Positions 26,287 through 35,298 of a stretch of 64,000 bases of DNA are shown one piece after another. The stretch spans positions 401,501 to 465,500 of the forward strand of contig NZ_CP080429.1 of assembly GCF_019613795.1 (NCBI RefSeq), read 5' to 3'. Position numbers and translations under genes: made by a program. The notes beneath the pieces are model-generated. The model saw only the letters and a list, made by a program, of their open reading frames with translations. It did no database searches and was not told where the DNA came from. The DNA comes from Flavobacterium litorale. Its GTDB lineage: Bacteria > Bacteroidota > Bacteroidia > Flavobacteriales > Flavobacteriaceae. The first letter of the stretch is position 1, and each line of letters starts with the position of its first letter.

Positions 26287-27435
26287 TTATTTTTTAACCA
26301 CTTTTATTGTTTTTACAGCAGCTCCCGAGTATACTTTTGTAAAGTAAACTCCTGGTGCAAGTGTAGTAGCATCAATTGTTATTTCGGCTGTATTAAATGT
26401 GTTTGAGTAAACTACTTTACCTGTAACATCAATAACTTCAACAGCATCAATAATTAGGCTTCCTGCACTAAAATTCCATACGGTATTTGATGGGTTAGGG
26501 TACACTACTAGTTTGTTGTTTCCAAAATCTGCTACAGAGGCTGTTACATCATCAAAATTGTAGGCTCCTGTAATTCGGTTAAAGCTAACATTGTATGTAC
26601 CCGCAGCAATAGGAATGTTTGGTGCATCACCTTCGGTAGAGCCTATTCCCATTGGGAAATCAGTAGCACCCCAACCTGGATTCCAAGCATTGTTTAGTCT
26701 GAACTTACCTGGCCCACCAGAAGATGTAAGCATGTAGGTATAGTTAATACCATCAGTAGTTTCCATTGGTGTATCAGTATTCCAATCTACAACGCCATCC
26801 CCAATCATGCTTATCATAACGTAATCAAAACTGTACGCTTTGGTGTCTAGGTTAAACGATATGTTGTAGCTGTTTGCTAAAACGGGTATTTGTTGCCCTT
26901 CTACTGCTGTACCCGATGGAAAATCGGCACTACCCCATCCCATATTAGTATCGTCTATAATAAATGCTAGATTACCTGCCTCTAACATTACATTTTCGGC
27001 AGTATAATTCGTACCATCTAAAGTAACCATTGTTACATCCATATCGCCAATTTCAATAAGAACTTCATCAAAACCAGCTACATTTTCAAAACTATACTCC
27101 AATGTACTTAGGTTAAAAGTAACATTGTACGTACCGTTTACCGCAGGTATGTTGCCTCCGTTAGGCGTTGCAGTACCCGAAGGGAAATTGTCGCCACCCC
27201 AATTTTCTGTCCAGTCGTCGTCTTTTCTAAACTTTACACCTGGGTCAACATCTGGTACTGTAATCACTACGTCATTAAGGGTGTAAATTACACCATCGGT
27301 AGTCATCATATCAGTATCCGAAGTCCAACCTGTAGCGGTAGAACCTCCTAATAGCCCAATATTATCAAATTGAGCAAATGATGTAAACGTACCTGCTATA
27401 AGTACGGTTACTACTAAAAGTAATCTTTTCATCAT
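26287..27435 (-). CDS. T9SS type A exported protein with three SusE/SusF-like starch-binding modules
   Basis: A 382-residue secreted protein. A signal peptide ends near SFAQ. Three related modules of ~95-100 residues follow (about 22-120, 120-210, 210-300), each with a Trp/Gly-rich strand such as WGGDNFPSGTA, WGSADFPSGTA or WGATDFPMGIG, then IP..A..YNVSFN and a closing Y.F strand, as in the repeated domains of SusE/SusF-like starch-binding proteins. Residues ~310-382 are a type A T9SS sorting domain (VVYPNPSNTVWNF, DVTGKVVYS, LAPGVYFTKV, KTIKVVKK). Binding of starch or maltodextrin is inferred from the modules and the locus. It is the last gene of the minus arm. Usual SusE/F proteins are lipoproteins, whereas this one uses the T9SS. 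Confidence 0.85.
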   Translation of the reverse strand: MMKRLLLVVTVLIAGTFTSFAQFDNIGLLGGSTATGWTSDTDMMTTDGVIYTLNDVVITVPDVDPGVKFRKDDDWTENWGGDNFPSGTATPNGGNIPAVNGTYNVTFNLSTLEYSFENVAGFDEVLIEIGDMDVTMVTLDGTNYTAENVMLEAGNLAFIIDDTNMGWGSADFPSGTAVEGQQIPVLANSYNISFNLDTKAYSFDYVMISMIGDGVVDWNTDTPMETTDGINYTYMLTSSGGPGKFRLNNAWNPGWGATDFPMGIGSTEGDAPNIPIAAGTYNVSFNRITGAYNFDDVTASVADFGNNKLVVYPNPSNTVWNFSAGSLIIDAVEVIDVTGKVVYSNTFNTAEITIDATTLAPGVYFTKVYSGAAVKTIKVVKK

Positions 27436-27519
27436 AATAAAAAATTTAAATTAAAAATTGTGTTCAAAAAAATTAAAAAACAACTCCCACACCCAACAGC
27501 ACAAGAGTTACCATTTGTA

Positions 27520-28965
27520 TTATTGTGTGAGTATGTAATACTGCCACGCGTTAAATTTGTGTTGTTGGCTGGTTGTTAAGGTTACCTTCTCGCCCGTCAT
27601 GTAATTGGTAAATGTACCCGATACAGGTAGGGTAAATGTTTTTGATGCATCAGAAAGGTTAGCAATAAACCATATGGTTCTACCCTCTTTTTCGCGTTGG
27701 AAGGCTAGTATCTCCGAATCGGCTGATGTTTTAATGCGCGTGTAACTTGCTGCATTTTTACCACCGTTTAATGCTGTATTGTTGTTTTTTAATGCGCCTA
27801 GTTTTTCATAAACAGGGTACATTTTACCTTTATCTTTAGTGATAGCATCTTTCTCGAAAAACTTTAATCTACGGTTTAAATCATACTCTTGTCCCGTGTA
27901 AATAAGGGGCATGCCTGGTAGTGTATACGTAAGTGCCGCAAAGGTTTCGGCAGCATCGCCCATTCTTTCGTATTCTGTACCGTTCCATGAGTTTTCGTCG
28001 TGGTTAGACGTAAAATACATCAGGATATCGTCGTCCTCAAAAACAGTATCTTTTTTAACCATGTAGGCATCCCAATCGGCAACCGATTTTTTACCTTTTG
28101 CAATATCATTCATAATATGGTGTGCTTCCCAACCGTAACCCATATCGAAAAGGTTATCTTTTAACAGGTAATTTTTCTCCGATTCGGCAAGCATAAATAC
28201 AGGCTTTACTCCTTTAAGTTTCGGAATGGCATATTCCCAAAACTCGGTAGGTACGTTATCGGCAACATCGCAACGAAACCCATCTATGTTTTGCTCTTTT
28301 ACCCAATATAATAGTTCCTCCGTCATAGGGTTGTAGAGTTCTTTACTGGTATAATCCAAATGTGCTACATCCGTCCAGCCCCAGCTTTCGCCAGTTTCTG
28401 GGTTTAATGGGTCGGTAACCTCACCATCGGCATTTTTATAGTAGTATTCTGGGTGCGCTGTAATCCATTCGTGGCCCCATCCTGTATGGTTGGCAACCCA
28501 GTCGAGTATTACATACATCCCGTTATCGTGTGCGGTTTGTACAAGTTCCTGAAAATCTTCTATAGTACCCATATCTGGGTTTACCGCTGTATAGTCGGAT
28601 ATGGCATAGTAACTCCCTAAATATTTTTCGCGCTCTTTTGGGTCTTTAATGTCCTCTACCGATAAATCGCCTTTGGCTTTTCTATTTTTCATCGAAATCG
28701 GATAAATAGGCATTACCCAAATTACTTTTACGCCTAAGTTTTTTAGCTGCGGAATATCTTTGGTAAAAGCGTCCAACGTACCCTCAGGCGAGTAGTGGCG
28801 GATATTAGCTTCGTATATTACACTGTTTTCCATCATTGCAGGGCTTACAGGTGCTAATTCAACAGTTTCTACTGCTATATCAGCTTCCTCTGCTGCTGTT
28901 GCTTTATCGTCTTTGCAGCTTATAAAAGCGGTAAGCGTAAGTGCAAGTAAAATTGTTTTCTTCAT
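27520..28965 (-). CDS. GH13 alpha-amylase-family lipoprotein
   Basis: Glycoside hydrolase family 13, 481 residues, with a lipoprotein signal (LTAFISC, Cys17, then KDDK). The (beta/alpha)8 catalytic domain starts near residue 50 (VIYEANIRHYSPEGT). Catalytic residues by motif: nucleophile Asp233 (DGFRCDVADN), acid/base Glu261 (MLAESEKNY) and Asp323 (TSNHDENS), with the substrate-binding DWVANHTGWG before them. It probably acts on alpha-1,4-glucans or maltodextrins at the outer membrane or in the periplasm; the product pattern cannot be told. It lies 9 bases after the next GH13 gene in the minus-arm operon. Confidence 0.92.
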   Translation of the reverse strand: MKKTILLALTLTAFISCKDDKATAAEEADIAVETVELAPVSPAMMENSVIYEANIRHYSPEGTLDAFTKDIPQLKNLGVKVIWVMPIYPISMKNRKAKGDLSVEDIKDPKEREKYLGSYYAISDYTAVNPDMGTIEDFQELVQTAHDNGMYVILDWVANHTGWGHEWITAHPEYYYKNADGEVTDPLNPETGESWGWTDVAHLDYTSKELYNPMTEELLYWVKEQNIDGFRCDVADNVPTEFWEYAIPKLKGVKPVFMLAESEKNYLLKDNLFDMGYGWEAHHIMNDIAKGKKSVADWDAYMVKKDTVFEDDDILMYFTSNHDENSWNGTEYERMGDAAETFAALTYTLPGMPLIYTGQEYDLNRRLKFFEKDAITKDKGKMYPVYEKLGALKNNNTALNGGKNAASYTRIKTSADSEILAFQREKEGRTIWFIANLSDASKTFTLPVSGTFTNYMTGEKVTLTTSQQHKFNAWQYYILTQ

Positions 28966-28974
28966 GGGTAGTAT

Positions 28975-30648
28975 TTAATCGTTGTATTGTATTTCTTCTA
29001 ATAATAAGATGCTGTAAGGTGTTTTAAACTGTAACGTTCCTCCTTTTACTTTGGCGGTAGTGCCCGAATAGGCATCGTGTACTTTTGTGCCTTCGGGGAA
29101 TGTTCCGCCTACGTGAATTTTTTTAGTGCCTATAGGTAAATCCAGCCCTATAAGTACCACATCGGTATAGTTGCCTTTTTTAAAGACGCGCTCAAAAACG
29201 TAGGGCGATTCGCTAATCATTTGGTGTTTGCCTGCCCCTACTGCGGGGTGGTTACGCCTAAATTGCCCTAGCTTTTGCCAGTGTTGCAATAGGGCTTGGG
29301 TTTCTTTTTGGGTTGCGATATCCTCCCAGTTCATGAATGAACGTAAAGTAGCATCGCCTTCGGTACCTGGAATGTCTAGCGGGCGGGCTGACTCATCGCC
29401 ATAATACACTTGCGAGATGCCAGGTGAGAGTAATAGCATTTCTGCTGATTGGTATGTTTTTTCTCGTTTTTTATCGAACGGGCTACCATCGTCATGCGAT
29501 GATACGTAGTTAACCACGGTGCTACCTATGAGTTCTTTTTCAAGCAGGCGGTTGTATTTGCTAAAAACTTCTTCCTTAGGTTTACCTGCATCCGATTTCA
29601 TCCCGAAGTTTATTAAGGCGTCAAAACCATGTGCGTAGTAGTTTACTTTTTTATCGCCAAAATCAAAATACTGCCCCGATGTTATGTTGTAATTGTACAC
29701 TTCGCCTAGCGTGAAAAAGTCGTTATCGTCCAACACTTCTTCTGGGTTGTTCTTTTTCCATTGTGCAAAGGCATAATCGCATTCTTCGCTAAAGGTTGCC
29801 CATACATCTTCGCCCAAGTGTTTTACGGTATCGGCTCGGTAACCATCTACACCATAATCAACAATATAATCGGTAAGCCATTTTATAATGTAGTATTTGG
29901 GTGCGCGTGGGTAGCCTGTACGCTTAAAAAAAGCATCCAGTTCTTGCACTTCTTGCTCGTAACGCCCTTCTTTTTTCCATTTGTTCACTAATACCGTGGG
30001 GAGTTGTACTGTTTGGTCACTCTCGGTACGTATATCGGGTAAGTTTTTTACCAGTGTACACGCAGTTGTATTCTCGTAATTGGTGTATTTGCATTGTGGC
30101 TCGGTGCGTACCCAGTTTGCATCCCAAGCGGCATCTTTTGGAGTTACGGGTCCTGTATGGTTTATTACGCCATCCAACACAATACGAATACCTCGTTTAT
30201 GAGCTTTTTTAACCAGTTCAGCAAGGTCATCTTTTGTACCAAAATTAGGGTCTAGTGCCGTCCAATCTTTCGCCCAATACCCATGAAAGGCATAGGTGTT
30301 ACCCGTACCCTCGTTAGTGGCATCGTGTATTTGTTCTACTACTGGCGTAAACCAAATGGCATTTATGCCTAGTGCATCAAAATACCCTTCGTCTATTTTT
30401 TGGATGATACCCCGAATATCCCCTCCTTTAAAACCGCGCAGTTTTGCCGTTTCTTTGGTTCTGCCTAAAGTAACATCATTTGTTGTATCGCCGTTATTAA
30501 ACCTATCAGTTAACAGAAAATACATATTAGCACCCTCCCATACAAAAGGTGCAGCATCGGTTTGGGCTACCTTACTTGTTTTATAAGTAGGCGCACAACC
30601 CGATAGTAGTGTAAGTGCTGTAAGCGCAGGTATAATTAGTTTTTTCAT
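28975..30648 (-). CDS. GH13 alpha-amylase-family lipoprotein
   Basis: A second GH13 enzyme of 557 residues with lipobox LTLLSGC (Cys18). The catalytic domain begins near MYFLLTDRFNNGD. By motif: Asp273 (DGYRADTVKH), Glu316 (FTLGEVYNY) and Asp386 (VSSHDDGSP); the calcium/substrate loop is VLDGVINHTGP. Residues ~185-260 form an insertion in domain B (with PQCKYTNYENTTAC), which could shape specificity. It is directly abutted by GH31: that gene's stop codon lies just before this ATG. Likely role: outer-membrane-anchored maltodextrin hydrolase. Confidence 0.92.
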   Translation of the reverse strand: MKKLIIPALTALTLLSGCAPTYKTSKVAQTDAAPFVWEGANMYFLLTDRFNNGDTTNDVTLGRTKETAKLRGFKGGDIRGIIQKIDEGYFDALGINAIWFTPVVEQIHDATNEGTGNTYAFHGYWAKDWTALDPNFGTKDDLAELVKKAHKRGIRIVLDGVINHTGPVTPKDAAWDANWVRTEPQCKYTNYENTTACTLVKNLPDIRTESDQTVQLPTVLVNKWKKEGRYEQEVQELDAFFKRTGYPRAPKYYIIKWLTDYIVDYGVDGYRADTVKHLGEDVWATFSEECDYAFAQWKKNNPEEVLDDNDFFTLGEVYNYNITSGQYFDFGDKKVNYYAHGFDALINFGMKSDAGKPKEEVFSKYNRLLEKELIGSTVVNYVSSHDDGSPFDKKREKTYQSAEMLLLSPGISQVYYGDESARPLDIPGTEGDATLRSFMNWEDIATQKETQALLQHWQKLGQFRRNHPAVGAGKHQMISESPYVFERVFKKGNYTDVVLIGLDLPIGTKKIHVGGTFPEGTKVHDAYSGTTAKVKGGTLQFKTPYSILLLEEIQYND

Positions 30649-32967
30649 TTATTGTAACTTGTATGCTATAGTTTTAAATTCTCCACTTTTAATTTCAACG
30701 GGTATTGTTTTGGTTGTACCTGCATCGTGAATGTAAAAGGTTAATTTTCGTGTTACGGACTCATATTCACTCCCTTTTTGAGAGTCGATATCAATCACGG
30801 CTTCGCCTCTTCTAATTCGGGCATCAAAAAGCAGTATTTCGTACTTTCCTTTAGCAACTGCCTCAGGTGTTTTACCATCGTCGTCATAAAAAATACTGCT
30901 GCTCATTTTTACATCAGGGTTCACGTAATAATGTACTTCTAGGGCTTCGCCTGTGTACTCTTCGGTAGATTGCATTGCTTCTGATGCTAGTACTACCATA
31001 CCGCCACCTCTGTAAAAATGGGGTATGTTTCCTTCTTCAATCGTTACGGTTTGTGTTGTACCGCCCTCATAGGTTGTATTATTGGCGTACCAGTTGTTCC
31101 CTTTAGGGAAATATACTTCGCGCTGGGTTGCGCCTTGTTGTAAAACAGGTGCTACAAGTATATTATCTCCCCATAGGTATTCGTCTGAAATGTTGTACAG
31201 TGCTGGATTATCCGATTCATCGAAAAATATAGGGCGCATTAACGGGTAGCCTCTTTGGCTGTTTTGGAACGCTAACGTGTAGTTGTAGGGTAGCATTTTG
31301 TAACGCAATGCTATAGCTTGTTTTGCTAAGGCTTTTGTTTCGGTTTTTTTAAATACCGCTTCGGAAGGAACTGATTCTTGCGCATGCGGGCGAAATATGG
31401 GTTGGTATACTCCGTATTGCAGCCAACGCACGTACAACTCATCATCTACATTATCGCCTGCAAAACCTCCTAAATCGGAGTGCATATAGCCCATGCCTTG
31501 CATACCCATTTGTAGGGCTATTTCGGGTTGCGATTGTAAACCGCCCCAACTTCTGCCCACATCGCCACTCCAAGGTATCATCCCGTAGCGTTGGGAACCT
31601 GAGTAGCCTGCACGCATTAGTATAAACGGGCGTTGCTCTGGATAATCTTTTTTATAGCCTTGTGTAATTAGGTTTGCCCAATTGTGTCCGTAAATGTTGT
31701 GTACTTCATCGGCACTGCCTGAGGCATGCTGCACGTACGATGGGTGTACTTCGGGTTCGCCCAAATCGCCCCACCAACCATCAATACCTCTTTTAATTAA
31801 GTCTTTGTATATACCCCAAAACCACCAACGGGCATTGGGCTTAAATAAGTCGATAATGCCTGTGTTACCAAAATAAAAGTCGTAAGTATAAGGTTCGCCG
31901 TTGGCATTGGTAGCAAGTACATTTTTGGTTACGGCTTCTTCCCAACGTTTGCTTGTTGTTAGTATAAAAGGCTCGGTAATTAATACTGTTTTTACATTTT
32001 GCCTTTTTAGATTGGCAATCATCCCCTCTGGGGTAGGAAAACTGTCCCTTTCAAACGCTAGGTTACCCATAGTGCCTTTCATTTCTTTACCAAACCAGTA
32101 TAAATCGAGTACTACGGCATCCAACGGTATTTTTTCTTTGCGGAATTTACGTACTACTTCCCGTACTTCTTTTTCGGAATGGTAACCAAATCGGCTGGCA
32201 AAATTACCTAGCGTCCAGCGGGCTGGCATGGGTTGTGTTCCTGTTAGTGTGGTATAGTGTTGTGTAAGGTCGTACCAATTATCGGCTGCAATTACTTGGT
32301 ACACTTTGCGCCCGCTAATGGTTTCGTACGCCAAAGTATTATCCTTTTTACTATCGAGGTCGAGCCAACCAATGGGGGCATTATCAAAATGTACCGCATA
32401 TATTTTTGATGACATTACGAGTGGCATGGTAAAATTCATTAACTCCGACCTTTCGCCATAACCATAATGGGCTTTGTTGTATAGCTCTAAACGATTGCCT
32501 CTACGGTTCATGCCCAAAGCGCGTGCGCCACCGCCATACAAAGCCTCTGTACTATCGATACTAAAGCCGATACATTCGGTAGTGTCTTTTTTTATGTAGC
32601 CTTCTTTTTCCGAAAGTAACAGTTTGTTTTTGTAGTAGTAACTAATTTTAAAAGGCGATTTATCAATAACTATCTCTATGCCTTTTGTGGTATAAGTTAT
32701 TTTATCGTTACTCTCTTTATAACTTGTTTTTACCTCCTGTGGCTCCATAACAACAGCATGCGAATTTCTATCGATTTCCTCGCCATTGGGTATAAAGGAT
32801 GTTTGTACAATATTTTCGGAATACGGTTTTATAATGTACCTACCATCGTTTGTTGTAAGTGCTATCCGATTTTCAAAACGTTGTGTACCCTGTAGCTTTC
32901 GCGAACTGTTTTGTGCCGTAGCTACTGTAACCAGAAAAAGGAGTAATATGCTGAGTATCTTTTTCAT
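30649..32967 (-). CDS. GH31 alpha-glucosidase
   Basis: Family 31 glycosidase of 772 residues with a signal peptide ending TATAQ, so periplasmic or exported. The N-terminal beta-sandwich (to ~250) is followed by the catalytic barrel. By motif, nucleophile Asp401 lies in GWWGDLGEPEVHP and acid/base Asp469 in PWSGDVGRSWGGL; the C-terminal beta domains extend to 772. Activity on the non-reducing alpha-glucosyl ends of maltodextrins, releasing glucose, is expected from the locus; an alpha-xylosidase or other specificity is less likely here. It lies 3 bases after the upstream GH13 gene and touches the next GH13 gene. Confidence 0.92.
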   Translation of the reverse strand: MKKILSILLLFLVTVATAQNSSRKLQGTQRFENRIALTTNDGRYIIKPYSENIVQTSFIPNGEEIDRNSHAVVMEPQEVKTSYKESNDKITYTTKGIEIVIDKSPFKISYYYKNKLLLSEKEGYIKKDTTECIGFSIDSTEALYGGGARALGMNRRGNRLELYNKAHYGYGERSELMNFTMPLVMSSKIYAVHFDNAPIGWLDLDSKKDNTLAYETISGRKVYQVIAADNWYDLTQHYTTLTGTQPMPARWTLGNFASRFGYHSEKEVREVVRKFRKEKIPLDAVVLDLYWFGKEMKGTMGNLAFERDSFPTPEGMIANLKRQNVKTVLITEPFILTTSKRWEEAVTKNVLATNANGEPYTYDFYFGNTGIIDLFKPNARWWFWGIYKDLIKRGIDGWWGDLGEPEVHPSYVQHASGSADEVHNIYGHNWANLITQGYKKDYPEQRPFILMRAGYSGSQRYGMIPWSGDVGRSWGGLQSQPEIALQMGMQGMGYMHSDLGGFAGDNVDDELYVRWLQYGVYQPIFRPHAQESVPSEAVFKKTETKALAKQAIALRYKMLPYNYTLAFQNSQRGYPLMRPIFFDESDNPALYNISDEYLWGDNILVAPVLQQGATQREVYFPKGNNWYANNTTYEGGTTQTVTIEEGNIPHFYRGGGMVVLASEAMQSTEEYTGEALEVHYYVNPDVKMSSSIFYDDDGKTPEAVAKGKYEILLFDARIRRGEAVIDIDSQKGSEYESVTRKLTFYIHDAGTTKTIPVEIKSGEFKTIAYKLQ

Positions 32968-32970
32968 AAT

Positions 32971-34812
32971 TTATTGGAGTTCTAGTACTATTGCCGATTT
33001 TGGCGGAATACTAATGGCGTTAGTTATTGGTATGGTTTTATTGTTGAGTATGTTTTTGCCTTTTGTATAGCCTTTTAAATTTTCGGCAAAACGGCTAGTA
33101 GTCACAGTTTGGGGTTGGGTACTGTTATTTAGTAGTACCATTACGGCATCGGTAGTGTTGTGGCGGAAATACACGTATACGTTATTTTCGGGTAAATAGT
33201 GGGTTGTTTTACCTGTATGGATTACCGCTTTGTTTTTTCGCCAATTGAATAGTTTTGAGGTAAATGCAAACCATTTTTGCTGCTCGGCTGTACGCCCCTT
33301 TTTGGTAAAGGCATTGTTTGTATCGCCTGCCCATCCTCCTGGGAAATCCCTACGGATGTCGGCATCACCTTTGCCTTTATCGCCTGCCATACCTATCTCG
33401 GTACCATAGTATAGTTGGGGTATGCCCCGAATGGTAGCTATTAAGGTTATTGCCATTTTATATTTATCGAAATCATTCTTATAAATTTCGTTAAAGCGTG
33501 CCGTATCGTGGTTTTCTATAAAAACTAAAATATTGTTGATGTCTGGGTATAAAAAGTCATCCACAAAATTCTCATACACTTTTATCATACCATCGTTCCA
33601 CGTACTGTTATCTTCATTAAATACGCTACCAATAGCATCGTGCAGGGTAAAATCCATTACGCTTGGTAAGTGGCTATTGTAGTTTTGTATGGCTGCTATC
33701 TTACTATCTTTTTGCCAATAGGCTATTTGGGCTTGGTCGTGCATCCATACCTCGCCTACTATATTAAAATTCGGATATTCATCCGTAATTCCCTTTGTCC
33801 ATTTGGCTATGCCCTCTTTATCGTTATAGGAATAGGTATCGACTCTAAGCCCACCTAAATCCGCGTACTCTATCCACCAAATGGCGTTTTGTATGAGGTA
33901 GTTTAGCACCAATGGTTCGCTTTGGTTTAAATCGGGCATAGAGCTTACAAACCAGCCATCCATACAGTTTTTAGCATCTATTTTAGATGCGTTAGGGTCA
34001 AACTGCGTCGTCATGCGGTAATTGCTTTGCGAGTAGCCCGGGAACTGGTGTATCCAATCGTAAAAAGGTAAATCTTTGTACATCGGGTGTTGTGCGCCCC
34101 AATGGTTGGTAACATAATCCATAATAAGTTTCATACCTCGCTTTTTCATCTCGGCAGCCAGTTGCTTGTACTCCTCATTAGTACCGTAACGCGGGTCTAT
34201 TTTATACACATCCGACTGTGCATAGCCGTGATACGATGTTTTGGCATCGTTATCCTCACAGAATGGTGTGCTCCAAAGTGCAGTTACACCCAGTTCTTCC
34301 AAATAATCCAAATGCTGGATAATCCCTGCTATATCACCTCCATGACGTCCTGAAGGCAAGTTTCTGTTGGCTTTCTCGATAACCTTGTTACTGCTATCAT
34401 TATCGGGATTTCCGTTTGCAAAACGATCGGGCATTATGAGGTAAACCAAGTCTGATGAGTTGAAACTTTCGCGTTGTGCCGAATTGCTATCGCGTTGTTT
34501 TAGCGAATAGGTGTGTGTAAAGGCTGGTTTTTGATTCAGTTTATCTTTAAAGGTAAAAACCAAATCGGTAGCAGGAAGGTTTTTGGTGTTTATAGTTATA
34601 AAAATGTAATTGGGGTTCTCGGTAAAAAAAACCTCTTTTATAATAGTCGTATCCGATAAAGTTGGGGTGTACCGTGTTATATCTGCTCCGTACAATAGTA
34701 TTTGTAGCTCGGGGTTGTGCATACCACTCCACCAAAACGGTGGCTCTACACGCTCTATTTGGGCAACGGCCGTGCTACAAATAAGAAGTAGTATATAAAC
34801 TATTTTTTTCAT
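32971..34812 (-). CDS. GH13 neopullulanase/cyclomaltodextrinase-like enzyme (SusA type)
   Basis: A 613-residue GH13 enzyme. The ATG at 34812 starts a clean signal peptide (MKKIVYILLLICSTAVAQ); the frame is open to 34911, but that extension is unlike a protein start and overlaps repeats, so 34812 is used. An N-terminal starch-binding/E-set domain (IERVEPPFWWSGM, ~18-105) is typical of SusA-like neopullulanases. The catalytic domain shows Asp325 (GGLRVDTYSYN), Glu354 (VGEVWMHDQ) and Asp436 (FIENHDTARF). Likely periplasmic, cutting imported maltodextrins to maltose-size products. A ~490-base repeat region separates it from the GH65 gene upstream. Confidence 0.92.
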   Translation of the reverse strand: MKKIVYILLLICSTAVAQIERVEPPFWWSGMHNPELQILLYGADITRYTPTLSDTTIIKEVFFTENPNYIFITINTKNLPATDLVFTFKDKLNQKPAFTHTYSLKQRDSNSAQRESFNSSDLVYLIMPDRFANGNPDNDSSNKVIEKANRNLPSGRHGGDIAGIIQHLDYLEELGVTALWSTPFCEDNDAKTSYHGYAQSDVYKIDPRYGTNEEYKQLAAEMKKRGMKLIMDYVTNHWGAQHPMYKDLPFYDWIHQFPGYSQSNYRMTTQFDPNASKIDAKNCMDGWFVSSMPDLNQSEPLVLNYLIQNAIWWIEYADLGGLRVDTYSYNDKEGIAKWTKGITDEYPNFNIVGEVWMHDQAQIAYWQKDSKIAAIQNYNSHLPSVMDFTLHDAIGSVFNEDNSTWNDGMIKVYENFVDDFLYPDINNILVFIENHDTARFNEIYKNDFDKYKMAITLIATIRGIPQLYYGTEIGMAGDKGKGDADIRRDFPGGWAGDTNNAFTKKGRTAEQQKWFAFTSKLFNWRKNKAVIHTGKTTHYLPENNVYVYFRHNTTDAVMVLLNNSTQPQTVTTSRFAENLKGYTKGKNILNNKTIPITNAISIPPKSAIVLELQ

Positions 34813-34825
34813 TTTTAATTTGTTT

Positions 34826-35292
34826 CCCGCAAAGGTTTCCAAGCTTTTGCAGGTATTCTCATAATTTGAAAACTCCTGCAAGGTCTTGCAGACCTTGTAG
34901 GTATATAACATTGATGATAAAATACTTTTACCTTACAGTGCTTACTTCGTAAATAAAAACCCTGCAAGGTCTCCAAGACCTTGTAGGTATAGCATTGATG
35001 TAAGAAACTTTTACCTTACAGTGCTTACTTCGTAAATAAAAACCCTACAAGGTCTCCAAGACCTTGTAGGTATAGCATTGATAATAAAATACTTTTACCT
35101 TATAGTGCTTACTTCGTAAATAAAAACCCTGCAAGGTCTCCAAGACCTTGTAGGCATAGCATTGATGATAAAATACTTTTATCTTACAGTGCTTACTTAA
35201 ATAAAAAGACCGCAAGAGCTTTTGGACTCTTATTTTGCTATACTTGCTACGTAAATAAAAAAACCTACAAGGTCTTGCAGACCTTGCAGGTT
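34826..35292. repeat. cluster of REP-like palindromes within the starch operon
   Basis: Near-identical ~28-base palindromes start at about 34874, 34960, 35043 and 35127 (core CCTGCAAGGTCTCCAAGACC or a close variant), and another at 35262-35292, with worn copies near 34826 and 35206. The ~55-base stretches between the four central copies are also repeated (containing CTTTTACCTTACAGTGC and TACTTCGTAAATAAAAA), giving a tandem unit of 83-86 bp. The last palindrome can also act as terminator for GH65. No gene lies in the gap. Confidence 0.88.
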
Positions 35293-35298
35293 AAAAAA

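Noticed and set aside
34813..34911. 33-residue N-terminal extension of the neopullulanase
   Set aside because: It is translated from repeat sequence and comes before a typical signal peptide starting at 34812.
34874..35292. CRISPR array
   Set aside because: Repeats are ~28 bases and regularly spaced, but the stretches between them are also conserved, the repeats are full palindromes, and no cas gene is present.
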